The notes below the pieces were generated by a model. That model ran no database searches, was not told the origin of the DNA, and worked only from the letters and a program-made list of their open reading frames with translations. The position numbers and the translations under genes are program-made. Shown here piece by piece: positions 22,541 through 32,337 of a DNA stretch of 40,925 nt. Every line of letters starts with the position of its first letter. The stretch's first letter is position 1. The stretch comes from an uncultured Oscillospiraceae bacterium (lineage in GTDB: Bacteria; Bacillota; Clostridia; Oscillospirales; JAAYXM01). The stretch is taken from contig CAKUEM010000011.1 of NCBI GenBank assembly GCA_934646115.1, positions 1-40,925 on the forward strand, read 5' to 3'.

Positions 22541-23926
22541 ATGACGGATTCTTTATTTATCGATACCAGCAAGGTCATTCACCTGATCGGGATCGGCGGC
22601 ATATCCATGTCGGCGCTCGCGGAGGTGCTGAATTTTCGCGGCTTTGTGGTGCGCGGCTCAGATATGAACGAGGGCGAGCATATCGAGCGTCTGCGCCGCC
22701 TGGGCATCAAGGTTTCGATCGGGCACGCGGCGGAGCATGTGGACGGCGCGTCGCTCGTGATCAAAACCTCGGCGATCCACGCCGATAATCCGGAGCTTTT
22801 GCGTGCAAACGAGCTTGGCATTCCGATAGTCGAGCGCGCGGAGGCATGGGGCGCGCTGATGCTGGAATATAAAGACGTGCTCTGCGTGTCCGGCACGCAT
22901 GGAAAAACGACGACGACTTCGATGTGTACGCATATCGCGCTGGAAGCGCGGCGCGATCCGCAGGTCATGGTCGGCGCGGATCTGCCGATCATCGGCGGGA
23001 ATCTGCGCGTCGCGTCCGGCGATCTGTTCATCGCAGAGGCGTGCGAATACTGCAATTCGTTTTTAAGCTTTTGCCCGACGATCGCGGTGATTTTGAATGT
23101 GGAGGAGGACCACCTGGATTTCTTTTCCGGCATCGATGAGATCATCGCGTCGTTCCGCGCGTTTGCGGAGAAAGTTCCGTCTTACGGCGCGGTGGTCGTC
23201 AATGCGGACAGCGAAAACGCCTGCCGCGCGGCGGAAGGGCTTTCGCAGCGCGTGGTCGGCTTCGGGATCGAGCGCGGCAACGTGACCGCGAAAAATATCC
23301 AAACAAGCGCGGACGGCATGCGCTTTACCCTGTGCCGCAACGGCGAGGAGCTGGTTGAGATCCCGCTGCGCGTGACCGGGCGGCACAATGTGTATAACGC
23401 GCTCGCCGCGGCGACCGCCGCGCTGGAGCTGAATATTTCGCCCAAATGCATCGCGACCGGGCTTTCCAAATTCGGCGGTGCGGCGCGCCGGTTTGAATGG
23501 AAGGGCGAATGCCGCGGCGCTATGGTGTATGACGATTATGCGCATCATCCAAGCGAGGTGCGCGCCACGCTTTCCGCCGCGCGGGAGCGGAACCCCGGGC
23601 GGATCATCTGCGCGTTCCAGCCGCATACCTACACGCGCACCCGCGCGCTCTGCCGCGATTTTGCGGCGGCGCTCTCGCTTGCAGACGAGGTGTATCTCGC
23701 GGATATCTATGCCGCGCGTGAGCAGCCGATCGAGGGCGTGACCAGCCGCCTGATCGCCGACCGTCTGCCGGGCGCGCACTATGTTCCGCGCTTTGAGGAC
23801 ATTGCGGAGCAGATCCGTGCCGAGGCGCGTCCGGGCGATTTGATCTTCAGTATGGGCGCGGGCGATATTTATAAAGTGGCGGAGCTGCTTTGCGAAAAGC
23901 CGGAAAACGCTGCGGCGCAAGAATAA
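22541..23926 (+). CDS. murC: UDP-N-acetylmuramate--L-alanine ligase
   Basis: A 461-residue cytoplasmic Mur ligase that adds L-alanine to UDP-MurNAc using ATP. The N-terminal Rossmann domain opens with VIHLIGIGGISMSALAE; the ATP P-loop is SGTHGKTTTTSM (about residue 115); ILNVEEDHLDFF, GRHNVYNALAA and the C-terminal YDDYAHHPSEVRATL are family marks. A GGAGG site is eight bases before ATG 22541. It is transcribed alone and not in a mur cluster, as is common for Firmicutes murC. Confidence 0.97.
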   Translation: MTDSLFIDTSKVIHLIGIGGISMSALAEVLNFRGFVVRGSDMNEGEHIERLRRLGIKVSIGHAAEHVDGASLVIKTSAIHADNPELLRANELGIPIVERAEAWGALMLEYKDVLCVSGTHGKTTTTSMCTHIALEARRDPQVMVGADLPIIGGNLRVASGDLFIAEACEYCNSFLSFCPTIAVILNVEEDHLDFFSGIDEIIASFRAFAEKVPSYGAVVVNADSENACRAAEGLSQRVVGFGIERGNVTAKNIQTSADGMRFTLCRNGEELVEIPLRVTGRHNVYNALAAATAALELNISPKCIATGLSKFGGAARRFEWKGECRGAMVYDDYAHHPSEVRATLSAARERNPGRIICAFQPHTYTRTRALCRDFAAALSLADEVYLADIYAAREQPIEGVTSRLIADRLPGAHYVPRFEDIAEQIRAEARPGDLIFSMGAGDIYKVAELLCEKPENAAAQE

Positions 23927-24019
23927 AAGAGCAGCGCGCGAAGTGAAATTGCGCGCCGCGCGGCGGTTTCGGCGCAGAGCAGCCACGGGCTTAATCGATC
24001 AGCGCAAGGTGCATTTGCG

Positions 24020-24052
24020 GGGCGGAGTCTCTCGGGAGGCTGCGCCCTTTTT
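24020..24052 (+). terminator. Terminator of murC
   Basis: GGGCG/CGCCC closes a longer stem (AGTCTC with GAGGCT, one wobble) around TCGG, followed by five T. It lies about 95 bases after the murC stop. Confidence 0.8.
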
Positions 24053-24147
24053 GCCGTTTGCGCGGGCGGCGCAAAATAGAATTTGCAAAGCCGCGGCATG
24101 GTGTGGGATGAAATCACAAGCGCCGTGCAAAATAGTGAAGAAAGGGT

Positions 24148-24176
24148 TGCAATTTGGCGAAAAAAGAGATAAAATA
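24148..24176 (+). promoter_or_regulatory. Promoter of the coaW-to-ileS gene series
   Basis: TTGCAA, a 17-base spacer and TAAAAT, about 90 bases before the GTG start. It is the only promoter that I can see for the 14.4-kb series, though internal promoters are likely. Confidence 0.6.
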
Positions 24177-24263
24177 TAGTATCTGTAATTATATAGTAAG
24201 CGCGGCGCGCGCCGCAGGATTGCTCGCCCATCCCGGGCGACGGAGAGAGGACGGAATATCCGC

Positions 24264-25091
24264 GTGAAAATTATTATTGGAATCGATATCGGCGGCAGCA
24301 CGACCAAAATCATTGGCTATCGCGCAGGCGCGATCTTTTCGCCGCTGATTGTGAAGGCAAATGACCCCAAAGCGTCGCTTTTCGGCGCATTTGGCAAATT
24401 TTTAAGTGAAAACGGGCTGAAAATTTCAGATGTAGCGCGTGTGATGGTCACGGGGGTCGGCGCATCGTCGCTGACGGAGGACCTGTTTGGCGTTGCGACC
24501 ACGCGCATCGCAGAATTTAACGCGATCGGCGCGGGCGGACTGTTTTTAAGCGGGCTGAATAAGGCGATCGTGGTCAGCATGGGAACGGGAACTGCGTTTG
24601 TCGCGGCAACGCATGATTCCGCGCGCCATATCGGCGGGACCGGGGTCGGCGGCGGCACGCTGCTTGGTCTGTCGAACCGCATTTTAAACGTCCGCAGCTT
24701 CGACGATCTGGTCGAAACCGCGAAAAGCGGCGATCTGCGCAATGTGGACCTGAGCATTGAGGACATCAGCGATACCCAGGTCGGCACGCTGCCGCTGCAT
24801 ACGACCGCTTCCAATTTCGGGAAAATCAGCGATTTGGCGACCGGGGGCGATCTCGCGCTCGGTATTATCAACCTCGTGTTTCAGACGATTGGCGTAATCG
24901 CGGTGTTTGCCAGCCGCATGGAGGGCACGAAAAACATCGTGCTGACCGGGAATTTAACGCATGTGCCGCAAATTCATGATATTTTCGACGTGATGGCGCA
25001 GCTTTACGGCGTGAAATTCGTAATTCCGGAATATTCTGAGTATGCAACCGCGACGGGCGCGGCGCTGATGGCGCAGGCAGGAGAGGCGTAA
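24264..25091 (+). CDS. coaW: Type II pantothenate kinase
   Basis: A 275-residue ASKHA-fold kinase that phosphorylates pantothenate, the first step of CoA synthesis. The phosphate-binding motif IGIDIGGSTTKIIGY, VMVTGVGAS, the adenosine region VSMGTGTAFVAA, IGGTGVGGGTLLGL and IVLTGNLTHVPQ match the type II (Staphylococcus/eukaryotic-like) family. The start is GTG 24264 with GGA-rich bases upstream but suboptimal spacing. The TAA stop abuts the miaB ATG directly. It begins the long collinear series. The type II assignment rests on motifs; other bacteria with this gene order often use type III (CoaX). Confidence 0.87.
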   Translation: MKIIIGIDIGGSTTKIIGYRAGAIFSPLIVKANDPKASLFGAFGKFLSENGLKISDVARVMVTGVGASSLTEDLFGVATTRIAEFNAIGAGGLFLSGLNKAIVVSMGTGTAFVAATHDSARHIGGTGVGGGTLLGLSNRILNVRSFDDLVETAKSGDLRNVDLSIEDISDTQVGTLPLHTTASNFGKISDLATGGDLALGIINLVFQTIGVIAVFASRMEGTKNIVLTGNLTHVPQIHDIFDVMAQLYGVKFVIPEYSEYATATGAALMAQAGEA

Positions 25092-26495
25092 ATGAAGGAA
25101 GAAAAGCTGGTTTCGCAGGAGGAGATTCTGCGTCAAAAGGAATATATGCGCGAGATTTGCGCGCGCAACGCGGGCAGGCCGCTGCATGCGCTGGTCGATA
25201 CCTACGGCTGCCAGCAGAACGAGGCGGACAGCGAGATCCTGCGCGGCATGCTGCTTGAGATGGGCTATGCAATGACCGAGCGCGAGGACGAGGCAGACGT
25301 TGTGGTCATCAACACCTGCGCCGTGCGCGAACATGCGGAAATGCGCGTGCTCGGCAATGTGGGCGCGCTTGTGCATACCAAGCGCCGCCGCCCGGGGCAG
25401 ATCATTGCGATTTGCGGCTGTATGGCGCAGCAGGCGCATATGGTCGAGAAAATCAAAAACAGCTACCACCATGTGGATCTCGTGTTCGGCACGCATGCGC
25501 TCTACCGCTTTCCGGAGCTTTTGCTCCGCGTGATGACCGCGAAGAAGCGCGTGTTTGAGCTGGTGGATACCGATGGGCGCATTTTTGAGGGCATGCCGGT
25601 CTATCGCGAAAATCAGGTCAAGGCATGGGTCTCGATCATGTACGGCTGCAATAATTTCTGCTCTTACTGCATTGTGCCTTACGTCCGCGGGCGGGAGCGC
25701 AGCCGCGCGCCGCAGATGATTTTAGATGAGATCTCCGGCCTGATCGCGCAGGGCGCGCGGGATATCACGCTGCTTGGGCAGAATGTGAATTCCTATGGGC
25801 GCGACCTGGATGAGGAGGTCGATTTCGCCGCGCTGCTTGCGCAGATCAACGCGCTGCCCGGCGAGTTTACGATCCGCTTCATGACGAGTCATCCGAAGGA
25901 TGCAACGCCGCGCCTGTTTGAAACGATGGCGCGCTGCGAAAAGGTGGCGCATCATATCCACCTTCCGTTCCAGTCGGGCAGCGACCGGATCTTAAAGGCG
26001 ATGAACCGCGGCTACACGCAGGAGCAATATGTTGCGCTTACCCGCGCGGCGCGCGCGCTGATGCCGGATATTTCGTTTACGAGCGACGTGATCGTCGGCT
26101 TCCCCGGCGAAACGGAGGAGGATTTTGAAGAGACGCTTGCGCTCGTGCGGCGCGTTGGATTTGACGCGCTGTTTACGTTTTTATATTCCCCGCGTCCGGG
26201 CACGCCGGCGGCGAAGCTTGAGGACGCGACGCCGCGCGCCGAAAAGCAGAAGCGGTTTGAGCGCCTGCTCAATGCGCAGAGCGAGATCGCCGCGCAGCAC
26301 GCAAAGACCCTGGTCGGAACGACTGCGCGCGTTTTGGTCGAGCAGGACGAAGGGGGCGACGGGCTGAATCTGCTTGCGCGAACGGATGGGAATCGCCCGG
26401 TCCGCGTGAAGGGTGATGCGGCGCTTGTCGGCTCGTGGGTCGATGTGCAGATCGATATTTGCTCAAAATGGTCGATGGAGGGCCATATTCTATAA
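25092..26495 (+). CDS. miaB: tRNA-2-methylthio-N6-dimethylallyladenosine synthase
   Basis: A 467-residue radical-SAM methylthiotransferase that adds a methylthio group to i6A37 of tRNAs reading UNN codons. The N-terminal UPF0004 domain has the three cluster cysteines (DTYGCQQNE, NTCAVREHAE and CGCMAQ); the radical-SAM motif is YGCNNFCSYCIVPYVRGRE (about residue 184); a TRAM domain ends the protein (VLVEQDEGGDGLNLLARTDG). The start abuts the coaW-like stop, with the ribosome-binding site inside that gene (GGAGAGG). Together with miaA downstream, both enzymes of ms2i6A formation are in this operon. Confidence 0.97.
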   Translation: MKEEKLVSQEEILRQKEYMREICARNAGRPLHALVDTYGCQQNEADSEILRGMLLEMGYAMTEREDEADVVVINTCAVREHAEMRVLGNVGALVHTKRRRPGQIIAICGCMAQQAHMVEKIKNSYHHVDLVFGTHALYRFPELLLRVMTAKKRVFELVDTDGRIFEGMPVYRENQVKAWVSIMYGCNNFCSYCIVPYVRGRERSRAPQMILDEISGLIAQGARDITLLGQNVNSYGRDLDEEVDFAALLAQINALPGEFTIRFMTSHPKDATPRLFETMARCEKVAHHIHLPFQSGSDRILKAMNRGYTQEQYVALTRAARALMPDISFTSDVIVGFPGETEEDFEETLALVRRVGFDALFTFLYSPRPGTPAAKLEDATPRAEKQKRFERLLNAQSEIAAQHAKTLVGTTARVLVEQDEGGDGLNLLARTDGNRPVRVKGDAALVGSWVDVQIDICSKWSMEGHIL

Positions 26496-26522
26496 CGATT
26501 TTCAAGAATGGGGGAAAAATCC

Positions 26523-29129
26523 GTGGCGAGAACCAGATCCTTTTCACCGATGATGAAGCAATATTTTCAAATCAAGAAGGAATATCAGGATTGCATCTTA
26601 TTCTTTCGGCTTGGCGATTTTTATGAAATGTTTTTCGAAGACGCGAAGCTCGCCTCACAGGAGCTGGAGCTTACGCTGACCGGGCGCGACTGCGGCCAGG
26701 AGGAGCGCGCGCCCATGTGCGGCGTGCCGTATCATTCGAGCGAGGCGTATATCGCGCGGCTGATCGAGAAGGGCTATAAAGTTGCCATCTGCGAGCAGAA
26801 TGAAAACGCGAAGGATGAGGATGGTCTTGTCGCGCGCGAGGTCATTCGTATCATCACGCCGGGCACGGTGGTCGAAAGCTCTATGCTGCAAAACGAGAAA
26901 AATAATTATATCTGCACGATTTATATCGACGCGCTCGGCTGCGGCATGTGCTTCGCGGATATCACGACCGGCGAGGTGGACGCGCTTGAGATCACAAGCG
27001 GCGAGATCGATATCCAGATCATGACGGAGATCGGGAAATATCTCCCGCGCGAGGTGATCATGAACATCTCCGCGGAGGAGAACCCGCGCATTGTGGATTA
27101 TATCGGCGCGCGCATGCATACGATGCTTGCCTGCGGCCGGTCTGAGCTGTTTGACGAATATCAGGCGAAGGAGGCGCTGGAGGAGCAGTTTAAAACCACG
27201 CGCTTTAAATCGCTCGGCTTTCCGGATAAGGGGCGGCAGTTCCGCGCGGTCGGCGCGATGTTCTCTTACCTGCGCATGACGCAGAAGCGCGACCTTTCGC
27301 ATATGCAGACGATCAGCTTTTATAACAAAGATGCGTTCATGCAGCTCGACAATGCGGCGCGCCGCAATCTTGAGCTGTGCGAAACGCTGCGCGAGAAGGA
27401 GAAGCGCGGCACGCTGCTTTGGGTTTTGGATAAAACGCACACCGCGATGGGCGGGCGGCTTCTGCGCCGCTGGATCGATAATCCGCTCATCAACGTGCCG
27501 GAGATCATGGCGCGGCAGGACGCGGTCGCCGCGCTGTGTGATGCGACGGTGCTGCGCGGCGAGCTTTCGGATACGCTGAAGAGCATTTTGGATATCGAGC
27601 GGCTTTGCGGGCGCACGTCATACGGCATCGCGAACGGGCGCGACCTCAAGGCGCTGGAGAAGGCGCTCGAGGTGCTGCCCGATCTGAAAGAGCTGCTCGC
27701 GCCGTTTTCCTGCGCCGAGCTGTTTAAGATCAACGGTCAGATTGACCCGCTAGACGATGTGCGCAAGCTGATCCGCGAGGCGCTGGTCGATGAGCCGCCG
27801 GTCAACACGCGCGAGGGGAATTTGATCCGCCCGGGCTATCACAGCGAGGTGGACGAGCTGCGCGATATTTTAAGCGGCGGCAAGAATTTCATCGCAAAAA
27901 TCGAGCTGGAGGAGCGCGAGAAGACCGGGATCCGCAGCCTGAAGGTCGGCTATAACCGCGTATTCGGCTATTATATCGAGGTTTCGAAGAGCGCCGCGCC
28001 GCAGGTGCCGGAGTATTATACAAGAAAGCAGACGCTGACGAACAGCGAGCGGTTTATCACGCCGGAGCTTAAGCAGATGGAAGGCACGATGCTCAACGCG
28101 CAGGAGCGCCTGACCGTGCTGGAGGGCGAGCTGTTCCGGCAGCTCTGCCGGCAGATCGGGCTGGAAAGCGGGCGCATGCGCATCACGGCGCAGGCGATCA
28201 GCAAGCTGGACGTTCTGGTTGCGCTGGCGGAATGCGCGGCGCAGTATCATTACGTGCGCCCCACGCTGGATGAAAACGATGTGATCGAGATCCACGGCGG
28301 GCGGCACCCGGTGGTTGAGCGGATGCTGACCGATACGCAGTTTGTCCCGAATGACACGCTGCTTGACTGCGGCGAGAACCGCATGGCGATCATCACAGGT
28401 CCGAACATGGCGGGAAAATCTACATATATGCGGCAAACCGCGCTGATTTGCCTGATGGCGCAGATGGGCGCGTTTGTTCCGGCGGATTCGGCGCATATCG
28501 GCGTGGTCGATAAAATATTCACGCGCATCGGCGCGTCAGATGATCTCGCCGCCGGGCAGTCTACATTCATGGTCGAGATGAGCGAGGTCGCGAATATTAT
28601 TAAAAACGCAACGGTGCGCAGCCTTCTGATCTTAGACGAGATCGGCCGCGGCACCTCCACGTTTGACGGGATGTCGATCGCGCGCGCCGTGATCGAATAT
28701 GCGTCTGATCCGAAGCGCATCGGCGCAAAGACCATGTTTGCAACGCATTATCATGAGCTGACCGAGCTTGAGGGGCAGATCCCGGGCGTGAAAAATTATA
28801 ACATCGCGGTGAAGAAGCAGGGCTTTGACATCACGTTTTTGCGCAAGATCGTGCGCGGCAGCGCGGATGAGAGCTACGGCATCGAGGTGGCGAAGCTCGC
28901 GGGGCTTCCGGAATCGGTCATTCATCGATCAAAGGAGATCCTTGACGTGCTGGAGCATAGCGATCCGCTGCCGACAGTCGGCGCGACCCGCGTGGAATAT
29001 GAAACGAACCCGCAGATCGCAGGGCTTCTTGCGCGCATGCGCGGCATCGATATCAATTCGCTCACCCCGCTTGACGCGCAGCGCATGCTGCATGAAATTA
29101 TTTGCGATATTACGAAGCTGGAGGATTAG
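26523..29129 (+). CDS. mutS: DNA mismatch repair protein MutS
   Basis: An 868-residue mismatch-recognition ATPase. Mismatch-binding residues lie in FFRLGDFYEMFFEDAK (Phe-x-Glu), the clamp and core in the middle, the Walker A in TGPNMAGKSTYMRQ (about residue 625), Walker B in LLILDEIGRGTSTFDG, and a signature and helix-turn-helix at the end. GTG 26523 is chosen because GGGGGA lies upstream at a suitable distance and the start SVARTRSFSPMMKQY matches family N-termini; ATG 26508 has no ribosome-binding site. mutL follows three bases after the stop. Confidence 0.97.
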   Translation: MARTRSFSPMMKQYFQIKKEYQDCILFFRLGDFYEMFFEDAKLASQELELTLTGRDCGQEERAPMCGVPYHSSEAYIARLIEKGYKVAICEQNENAKDEDGLVAREVIRIITPGTVVESSMLQNEKNNYICTIYIDALGCGMCFADITTGEVDALEITSGEIDIQIMTEIGKYLPREVIMNISAEENPRIVDYIGARMHTMLACGRSELFDEYQAKEALEEQFKTTRFKSLGFPDKGRQFRAVGAMFSYLRMTQKRDLSHMQTISFYNKDAFMQLDNAARRNLELCETLREKEKRGTLLWVLDKTHTAMGGRLLRRWIDNPLINVPEIMARQDAVAALCDATVLRGELSDTLKSILDIERLCGRTSYGIANGRDLKALEKALEVLPDLKELLAPFSCAELFKINGQIDPLDDVRKLIREALVDEPPVNTREGNLIRPGYHSEVDELRDILSGGKNFIAKIELEEREKTGIRSLKVGYNRVFGYYIEVSKSAAPQVPEYYTRKQTLTNSERFITPELKQMEGTMLNAQERLTVLEGELFRQLCRQIGLESGRMRITAQAISKLDVLVALAECAAQYHYVRPTLDENDVIEIHGGRHPVVERMLTDTQFVPNDTLLDCGENRMAIITGPNMAGKSTYMRQTALICLMAQMGAFVPADSAHIGVVDKIFTRIGASDDLAAGQSTFMVEMSEVANIIKNATVRSLLILDEIGRGTSTFDGMSIARAVIEYASDPKRIGAKTMFATHYHELTELEGQIPGVKNYNIAVKKQGFDITFLRKIVRGSADESYGIEVAKLAGLPESVIHRSKEILDVLEHSDPLPTVGATRVEYETNPQIAGLLARMRGIDINSLTPLDAQRMLHEIICDITKLED

Positions 29130-29132
29130 TGA

Positions 29133-31070
29133 ATGCCTACCATTCAGGTGCTTTCTCAGCACGTGGCGGACCTGATCGCCGCGGGCGAGGTGGTCGAGCG
29201 GCCTGCCTCTGTTGCGAAGGAGTTAATTGAAAATGCGATCGATGCCGGCGCAACGATGATCACGGTGGAGCTCCGCTCCGGCGGGATCGCGTATCTGCGC
29301 GTGACGGATGATGGCTGCGGCATCGCGCGCGAGGATGTGCCCACCGCGATCCTGCGCCATTCAACCAGCAAGATCCGCAAGGAAGACGATCTTGCGCATA
29401 TTGCAACGCTTGGCTTCCGCGGTGAGGCGCTTGCGGCGATCGTTGCGGTGTCGCGGCTTGAGCTGACCACGCGCCGCCAGGAGGATGAGCTGGGCACCGT
29501 GCTGCGTCAGGAGGGCGGCACCGTTCTTGAAATTGAAGACGCGGGCTGCCCGAAGGGCACGACGATCATCGTGCGCGACCTGTTTTATAACACCCCGGCG
29601 CGCATGAAGTTTTTGAAAAAAGATGCGAGCGAGGGCGCGGCGGTCGAAGCGGTTGTGGTTTCGGCGGCGCTTTCGCACCCGAATATTTCGTTTCAGCTGC
29701 TGCGCGAGGGGAAGGCGGCGCTGCATACGCCGGGCGATTCGCGCATGGAATCCTGCGTGTATAGCGTGCTCGGGCGCGAGGTCGCGGGCGCAATGCTCAG
29801 CGCGAAGGGCGAGAGCGGCGTGGTTTCCGCCGAGGGCTTTGTTGCAAAACCGATCGCCGCGCGCGGCAACCGCGCCATGCAATATTTCTTTGTCAACGGT
29901 CGCTGCGTCAAGTCGCGCATGCTGACCGCGGCGGTGGAGCAGGCGTATGCCAACCTGATCATGAAGGGGCGGTTTCCAAGCTGCGTGCTTGAAATTTCGC
30001 TCCCGGTCGAGCTGACGGACGTCAACGTGCATCCCACGAAAACGGAGATCAAATTCGCCAATGAGCGCGAGGTGTTCAGCGCGGTGTATCACACGGTGAA
30101 AAACGCGCTGCTTTCCGACACGGCGCTTGCCGAGGTCGCTCTGCCGCAAGCGAAGCCCGCGGAGGAGCGCGCGAAGCGCACGGGTGCGCCGGTGTATTTT
30201 AAAGAAAAGCCGAGAGGCGACGCGCCGTTTGACCTGACGGGCGCGCAAGAAGCCGAGCACGAGCAGATCGCGCCGGATCTTCCGTCAAAGCCGCGACAGG
30301 AGCCTGCGCCGGTGAGCCGAGTCGCGCCGCAGCCGGCATGGGAAAACGCACGCCGGCAGGGGATCTTGGTGGAGGCGGAGGACGCCGCCGCGCTGGACCG
30401 CCCGCCCGCGCGTCCGGTTTTGGTTCAGACCGCGCCGGAGCATTTTGAGAATTTAAGCCTGTATTCGCCGGAAAGCGCGCCGCGCGCGTCCGAGCCGAAG
30501 CGGGAGGCGTTTCGGCTGATCGGCGAGGTGCTGGATACTTATCTGATTGTTGAATACGAGGGCGAGGTCGTGCTGATCGATAAGCATGCCGCGCATGAGC
30601 GCATTTTATTTGAAAAGCTCAAGAAAGAGCGCCGCGTTCCGCAGCCGCAGCTGCTGCTCGCGCCGGAGCATGTGCGTCTTTCCGAGCCGGAGATCACGGC
30701 GCTTGAGGAAAACGACACGCTGCTCATCGATCTCGGGTTCGAGATCGACCGGATCGGGCTGGGAAGCGTTGCGGTGCGCCAGGTTCCGGATGGGATCACC
30801 GCGCAGGACATCCCCGCGGTCATCGGCGAGATCGCCGCGGCGCTGCTTGAAAACCGCCGCATCAGCGAGGAAGAGCGGTTCGATCAGATCCTGCATTCGA
30901 TCGCCTGCAAAGCGGCGATCAAGGCGGGCATGAAGACCGGGCGGCTTGAGGCAGAGCGCCTGGCGCGCGAGGTGCTTGCGCGCGGCGATATCCGCTATTG
31001 TCCGCATGGCAGGCCGGTTGCGGTCACGCTCACTGCGCGCCAGCTTGAGCGGATGTTCCGCCGGGCATGA
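29133..31070 (+). CDS. mutL: DNA mismatch repair endonuclease MutL
   Basis: A 645-residue protein. The GHKL ATPase domain (about 1-330) has ELIENAIDAGAT, DDGCGI and TLGFRGEALAAI; a Pro/Ala-rich linker (about 350-450) leads to the C-terminal dimer/endonuclease domain. The endonuclease metal motif DQHAxxERxxYE is here DKHAAHERILFE (about 482), with SIACKAAIKAG and RYCPHGRP also present, so the nicking activity typical of bacteria without MutH is likely retained. No mutH was seen. It is three bases from mutS. Confidence 0.96.
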   Translation: MPTIQVLSQHVADLIAAGEVVERPASVAKELIENAIDAGATMITVELRSGGIAYLRVTDDGCGIAREDVPTAILRHSTSKIRKEDDLAHIATLGFRGEALAAIVAVSRLELTTRRQEDELGTVLRQEGGTVLEIEDAGCPKGTTIIVRDLFYNTPARMKFLKKDASEGAAVEAVVVSAALSHPNISFQLLREGKAALHTPGDSRMESCVYSVLGREVAGAMLSAKGESGVVSAEGFVAKPIAARGNRAMQYFFVNGRCVKSRMLTAAVEQAYANLIMKGRFPSCVLEISLPVELTDVNVHPTKTEIKFANEREVFSAVYHTVKNALLSDTALAEVALPQAKPAEERAKRTGAPVYFKEKPRGDAPFDLTGAQEAEHEQIAPDLPSKPRQEPAPVSRVAPQPAWENARRQGILVEAEDAAALDRPPARPVLVQTAPEHFENLSLYSPESAPRASEPKREAFRLIGEVLDTYLIVEYEGEVVLIDKHAAHERILFEKLKKERRVPQPQLLLAPEHVRLSEPEITALEENDTLLIDLGFEIDRIGLGSVAVRQVPDGITAQDIPAVIGEIAAALLENRRISEEERFDQILHSIACKAAIKAGMKTGRLEAERLAREVLARGDIRYCPHGRPVAVTLTARQLERMFRRA

Positions 31071-31088
31071 CCCCGAAGGAGGCATTGA

Positions 31089-32009
31089 ATGCAGAAGATC
31101 GTTTGCGTGGTCGGGCCGACTGCGTCTGGAAAAACCAAGCTTGGGATCGCGCTGTGCAAGGCGCTAGACGGCGAAGTCGTCTCGGCGGATTCCATGCAGA
31201 TTTATCGCGGCATGGATATCGGCACGGCGAAGCCATCGATGGAAGAGCGCGAGGGCGTTCGGCATCATTTATTCGATCTTGTGCCGCCGGATGAGAATTA
31301 CTCGGTCTCGCGCTTCGTGGCGGCGGCGGACGCTGCGATTGCCGGCATTGCGGCGCGCGGAAAGCTGCCGGTCGTCGTCGGCGGAACGGGGCTTTATATC
31401 GACGCATTGCGCCGCGGCGGCGGCTTTGCGGCGTTTGATGCGGATTATCGCGCCGCGTTGATGCAAAAATCGCCGGAGGAGCTGTTTGCCATGCTGCGCG
31501 AGCAGGACCCGGAGAGCGCCGCGCGGCTGCATATCAACGATAAAAAGCGCGTGTGCCGCGCGCTCGAGATCGTTCATGCCACGGGCAAAACGATCGGCGC
31601 GCACGATGCGGAAACGCGCGCCGCGCCGCCGCGCTATGACGCCTGCATGATCGGGCTGACTACGAGCGACCGCGCGATTTTATACGCGCGCATCGAAGCG
31701 CGCATCGATACCATGCTGCAAAACGGACTTATGGATGAGATCCGCGCATTGCAGCGCGAAGGCGTTCCGCAAGAGGCGACCGCGATGCAGGCGATCGGCT
31801 ATAAGGAGCTGTTTCGCGCCGCGCGCGGGGAAGAACCGCTCGAGCCCGCGGTCGCGCGGCTCAAGCAGGCGACGCGCCGCCTCGCCAAGCGCCAGCTCAC
31901 CTGGTTCCGGCGTGACCCGGAGATCCATTGGCTGACGCTCGATCGCGCCGAGGATTTTGCGCATGTGCTACAAGCTTCGCGCTCTTTCGTCAAAAACTGT
32001 GGTGTATAG
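31089..32009 (+). CDS. miaA: tRNA dimethylallyltransferase
   Basis: A 306-residue enzyme that adds dimethylallyl to A37 of tRNAs reading UNN codons; MiaB then thiomethylates it. The P-loop VVGPTASGKTKLG, catalytic region VVSADSMQIYRGMDIGTAKP, HHLFDLVPPDENYSV, VVGGTGLYIDALRR, and the tRNA-binding QRE..QAIGYKELF tail are clear. AGGAGG precedes ATG 31089. It lies between mutL and hfq, a common order. Confidence 0.97.
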   Translation: MQKIVCVVGPTASGKTKLGIALCKALDGEVVSADSMQIYRGMDIGTAKPSMEEREGVRHHLFDLVPPDENYSVSRFVAAADAAIAGIAARGKLPVVVGGTGLYIDALRRGGGFAAFDADYRAALMQKSPEELFAMLREQDPESAARLHINDKKRVCRALEIVHATGKTIGAHDAETRAAPPRYDACMIGLTTSDRAILYARIEARIDTMLQNGLMDEIRALQREGVPQEATAMQAIGYKELFRAARGEEPLEPAVARLKQATRRLAKRQLTWFRRDPEIHWLTLDRAEDFAHVLQASRSFVKNCGV

Positions 32010-32070
32010 TAATAAGGAAATAATTACCAACGCCGCATTGCGGCCACTACCGAGAGAGGATGCGATTTTC

Positions 32071-32319
32071 ATGCAAAAAACGAATAATTTACAAGACATT
32101 TTACTGAATCGTGCGCGGATCGAGAACATGCCGGTCACGGTGTTTTTGACCAACGGATTTCAGCTGAAAGGGGTCGTGCGCGGGTTTGACTGCTTCATTG
32201 TCGTGCTGGACACGGAGGGCAGGCAGCAGATCATTTATAAGCACGCGATCTCAACGATCATACCCGCGCGGCCCATTCGTTTGGACGGCGCGGACAACAC
32301 AAAGGAGGATGCGCGGTAG
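32071..32319 (+). CDS. hfq: RNA chaperone Hfq
   Basis: An 82-residue Sm-like protein that forms a hexamer and binds small RNAs and poly(A) stretches. The N-terminal helix NLQDILLNRARIENMPVTVF, the Sm1 motif FQLKGVVRGFDCFIVVL and the Sm2 motif IIYKHAISTIIPAR (the family has YKHAISTI) are complete. The start is ATG 32071 with GAGAGGATG upstream; the longer frame reads back into miaA's end. It fits the miaA-hfq order. Confidence 0.97.
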   Translation: MQKTNNLQDILLNRARIENMPVTVFLTNGFQLKGVVRGFDCFIVVLDTEGRQQIIYKHAISTIIPARPIRLDGADNTKEDAR

Positions 32320-32337
32320 CATGCCGCGTGAAGAATT

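Larger units (their letters stand above)
23927..24263. other. Intergenic region between murC and coaW-like gene
   Basis: Holds the murC 3' UTR and terminator (24020-24052), the promoter of the long operon (24148-24176), and a leader of some 80 bases with a GCGGCGCGCGCCGC-type inverted repeat near 24201-24215 and a GCCC/GGGC hairpin near 24229-24240. No gene is seen. Confidence 0.6.
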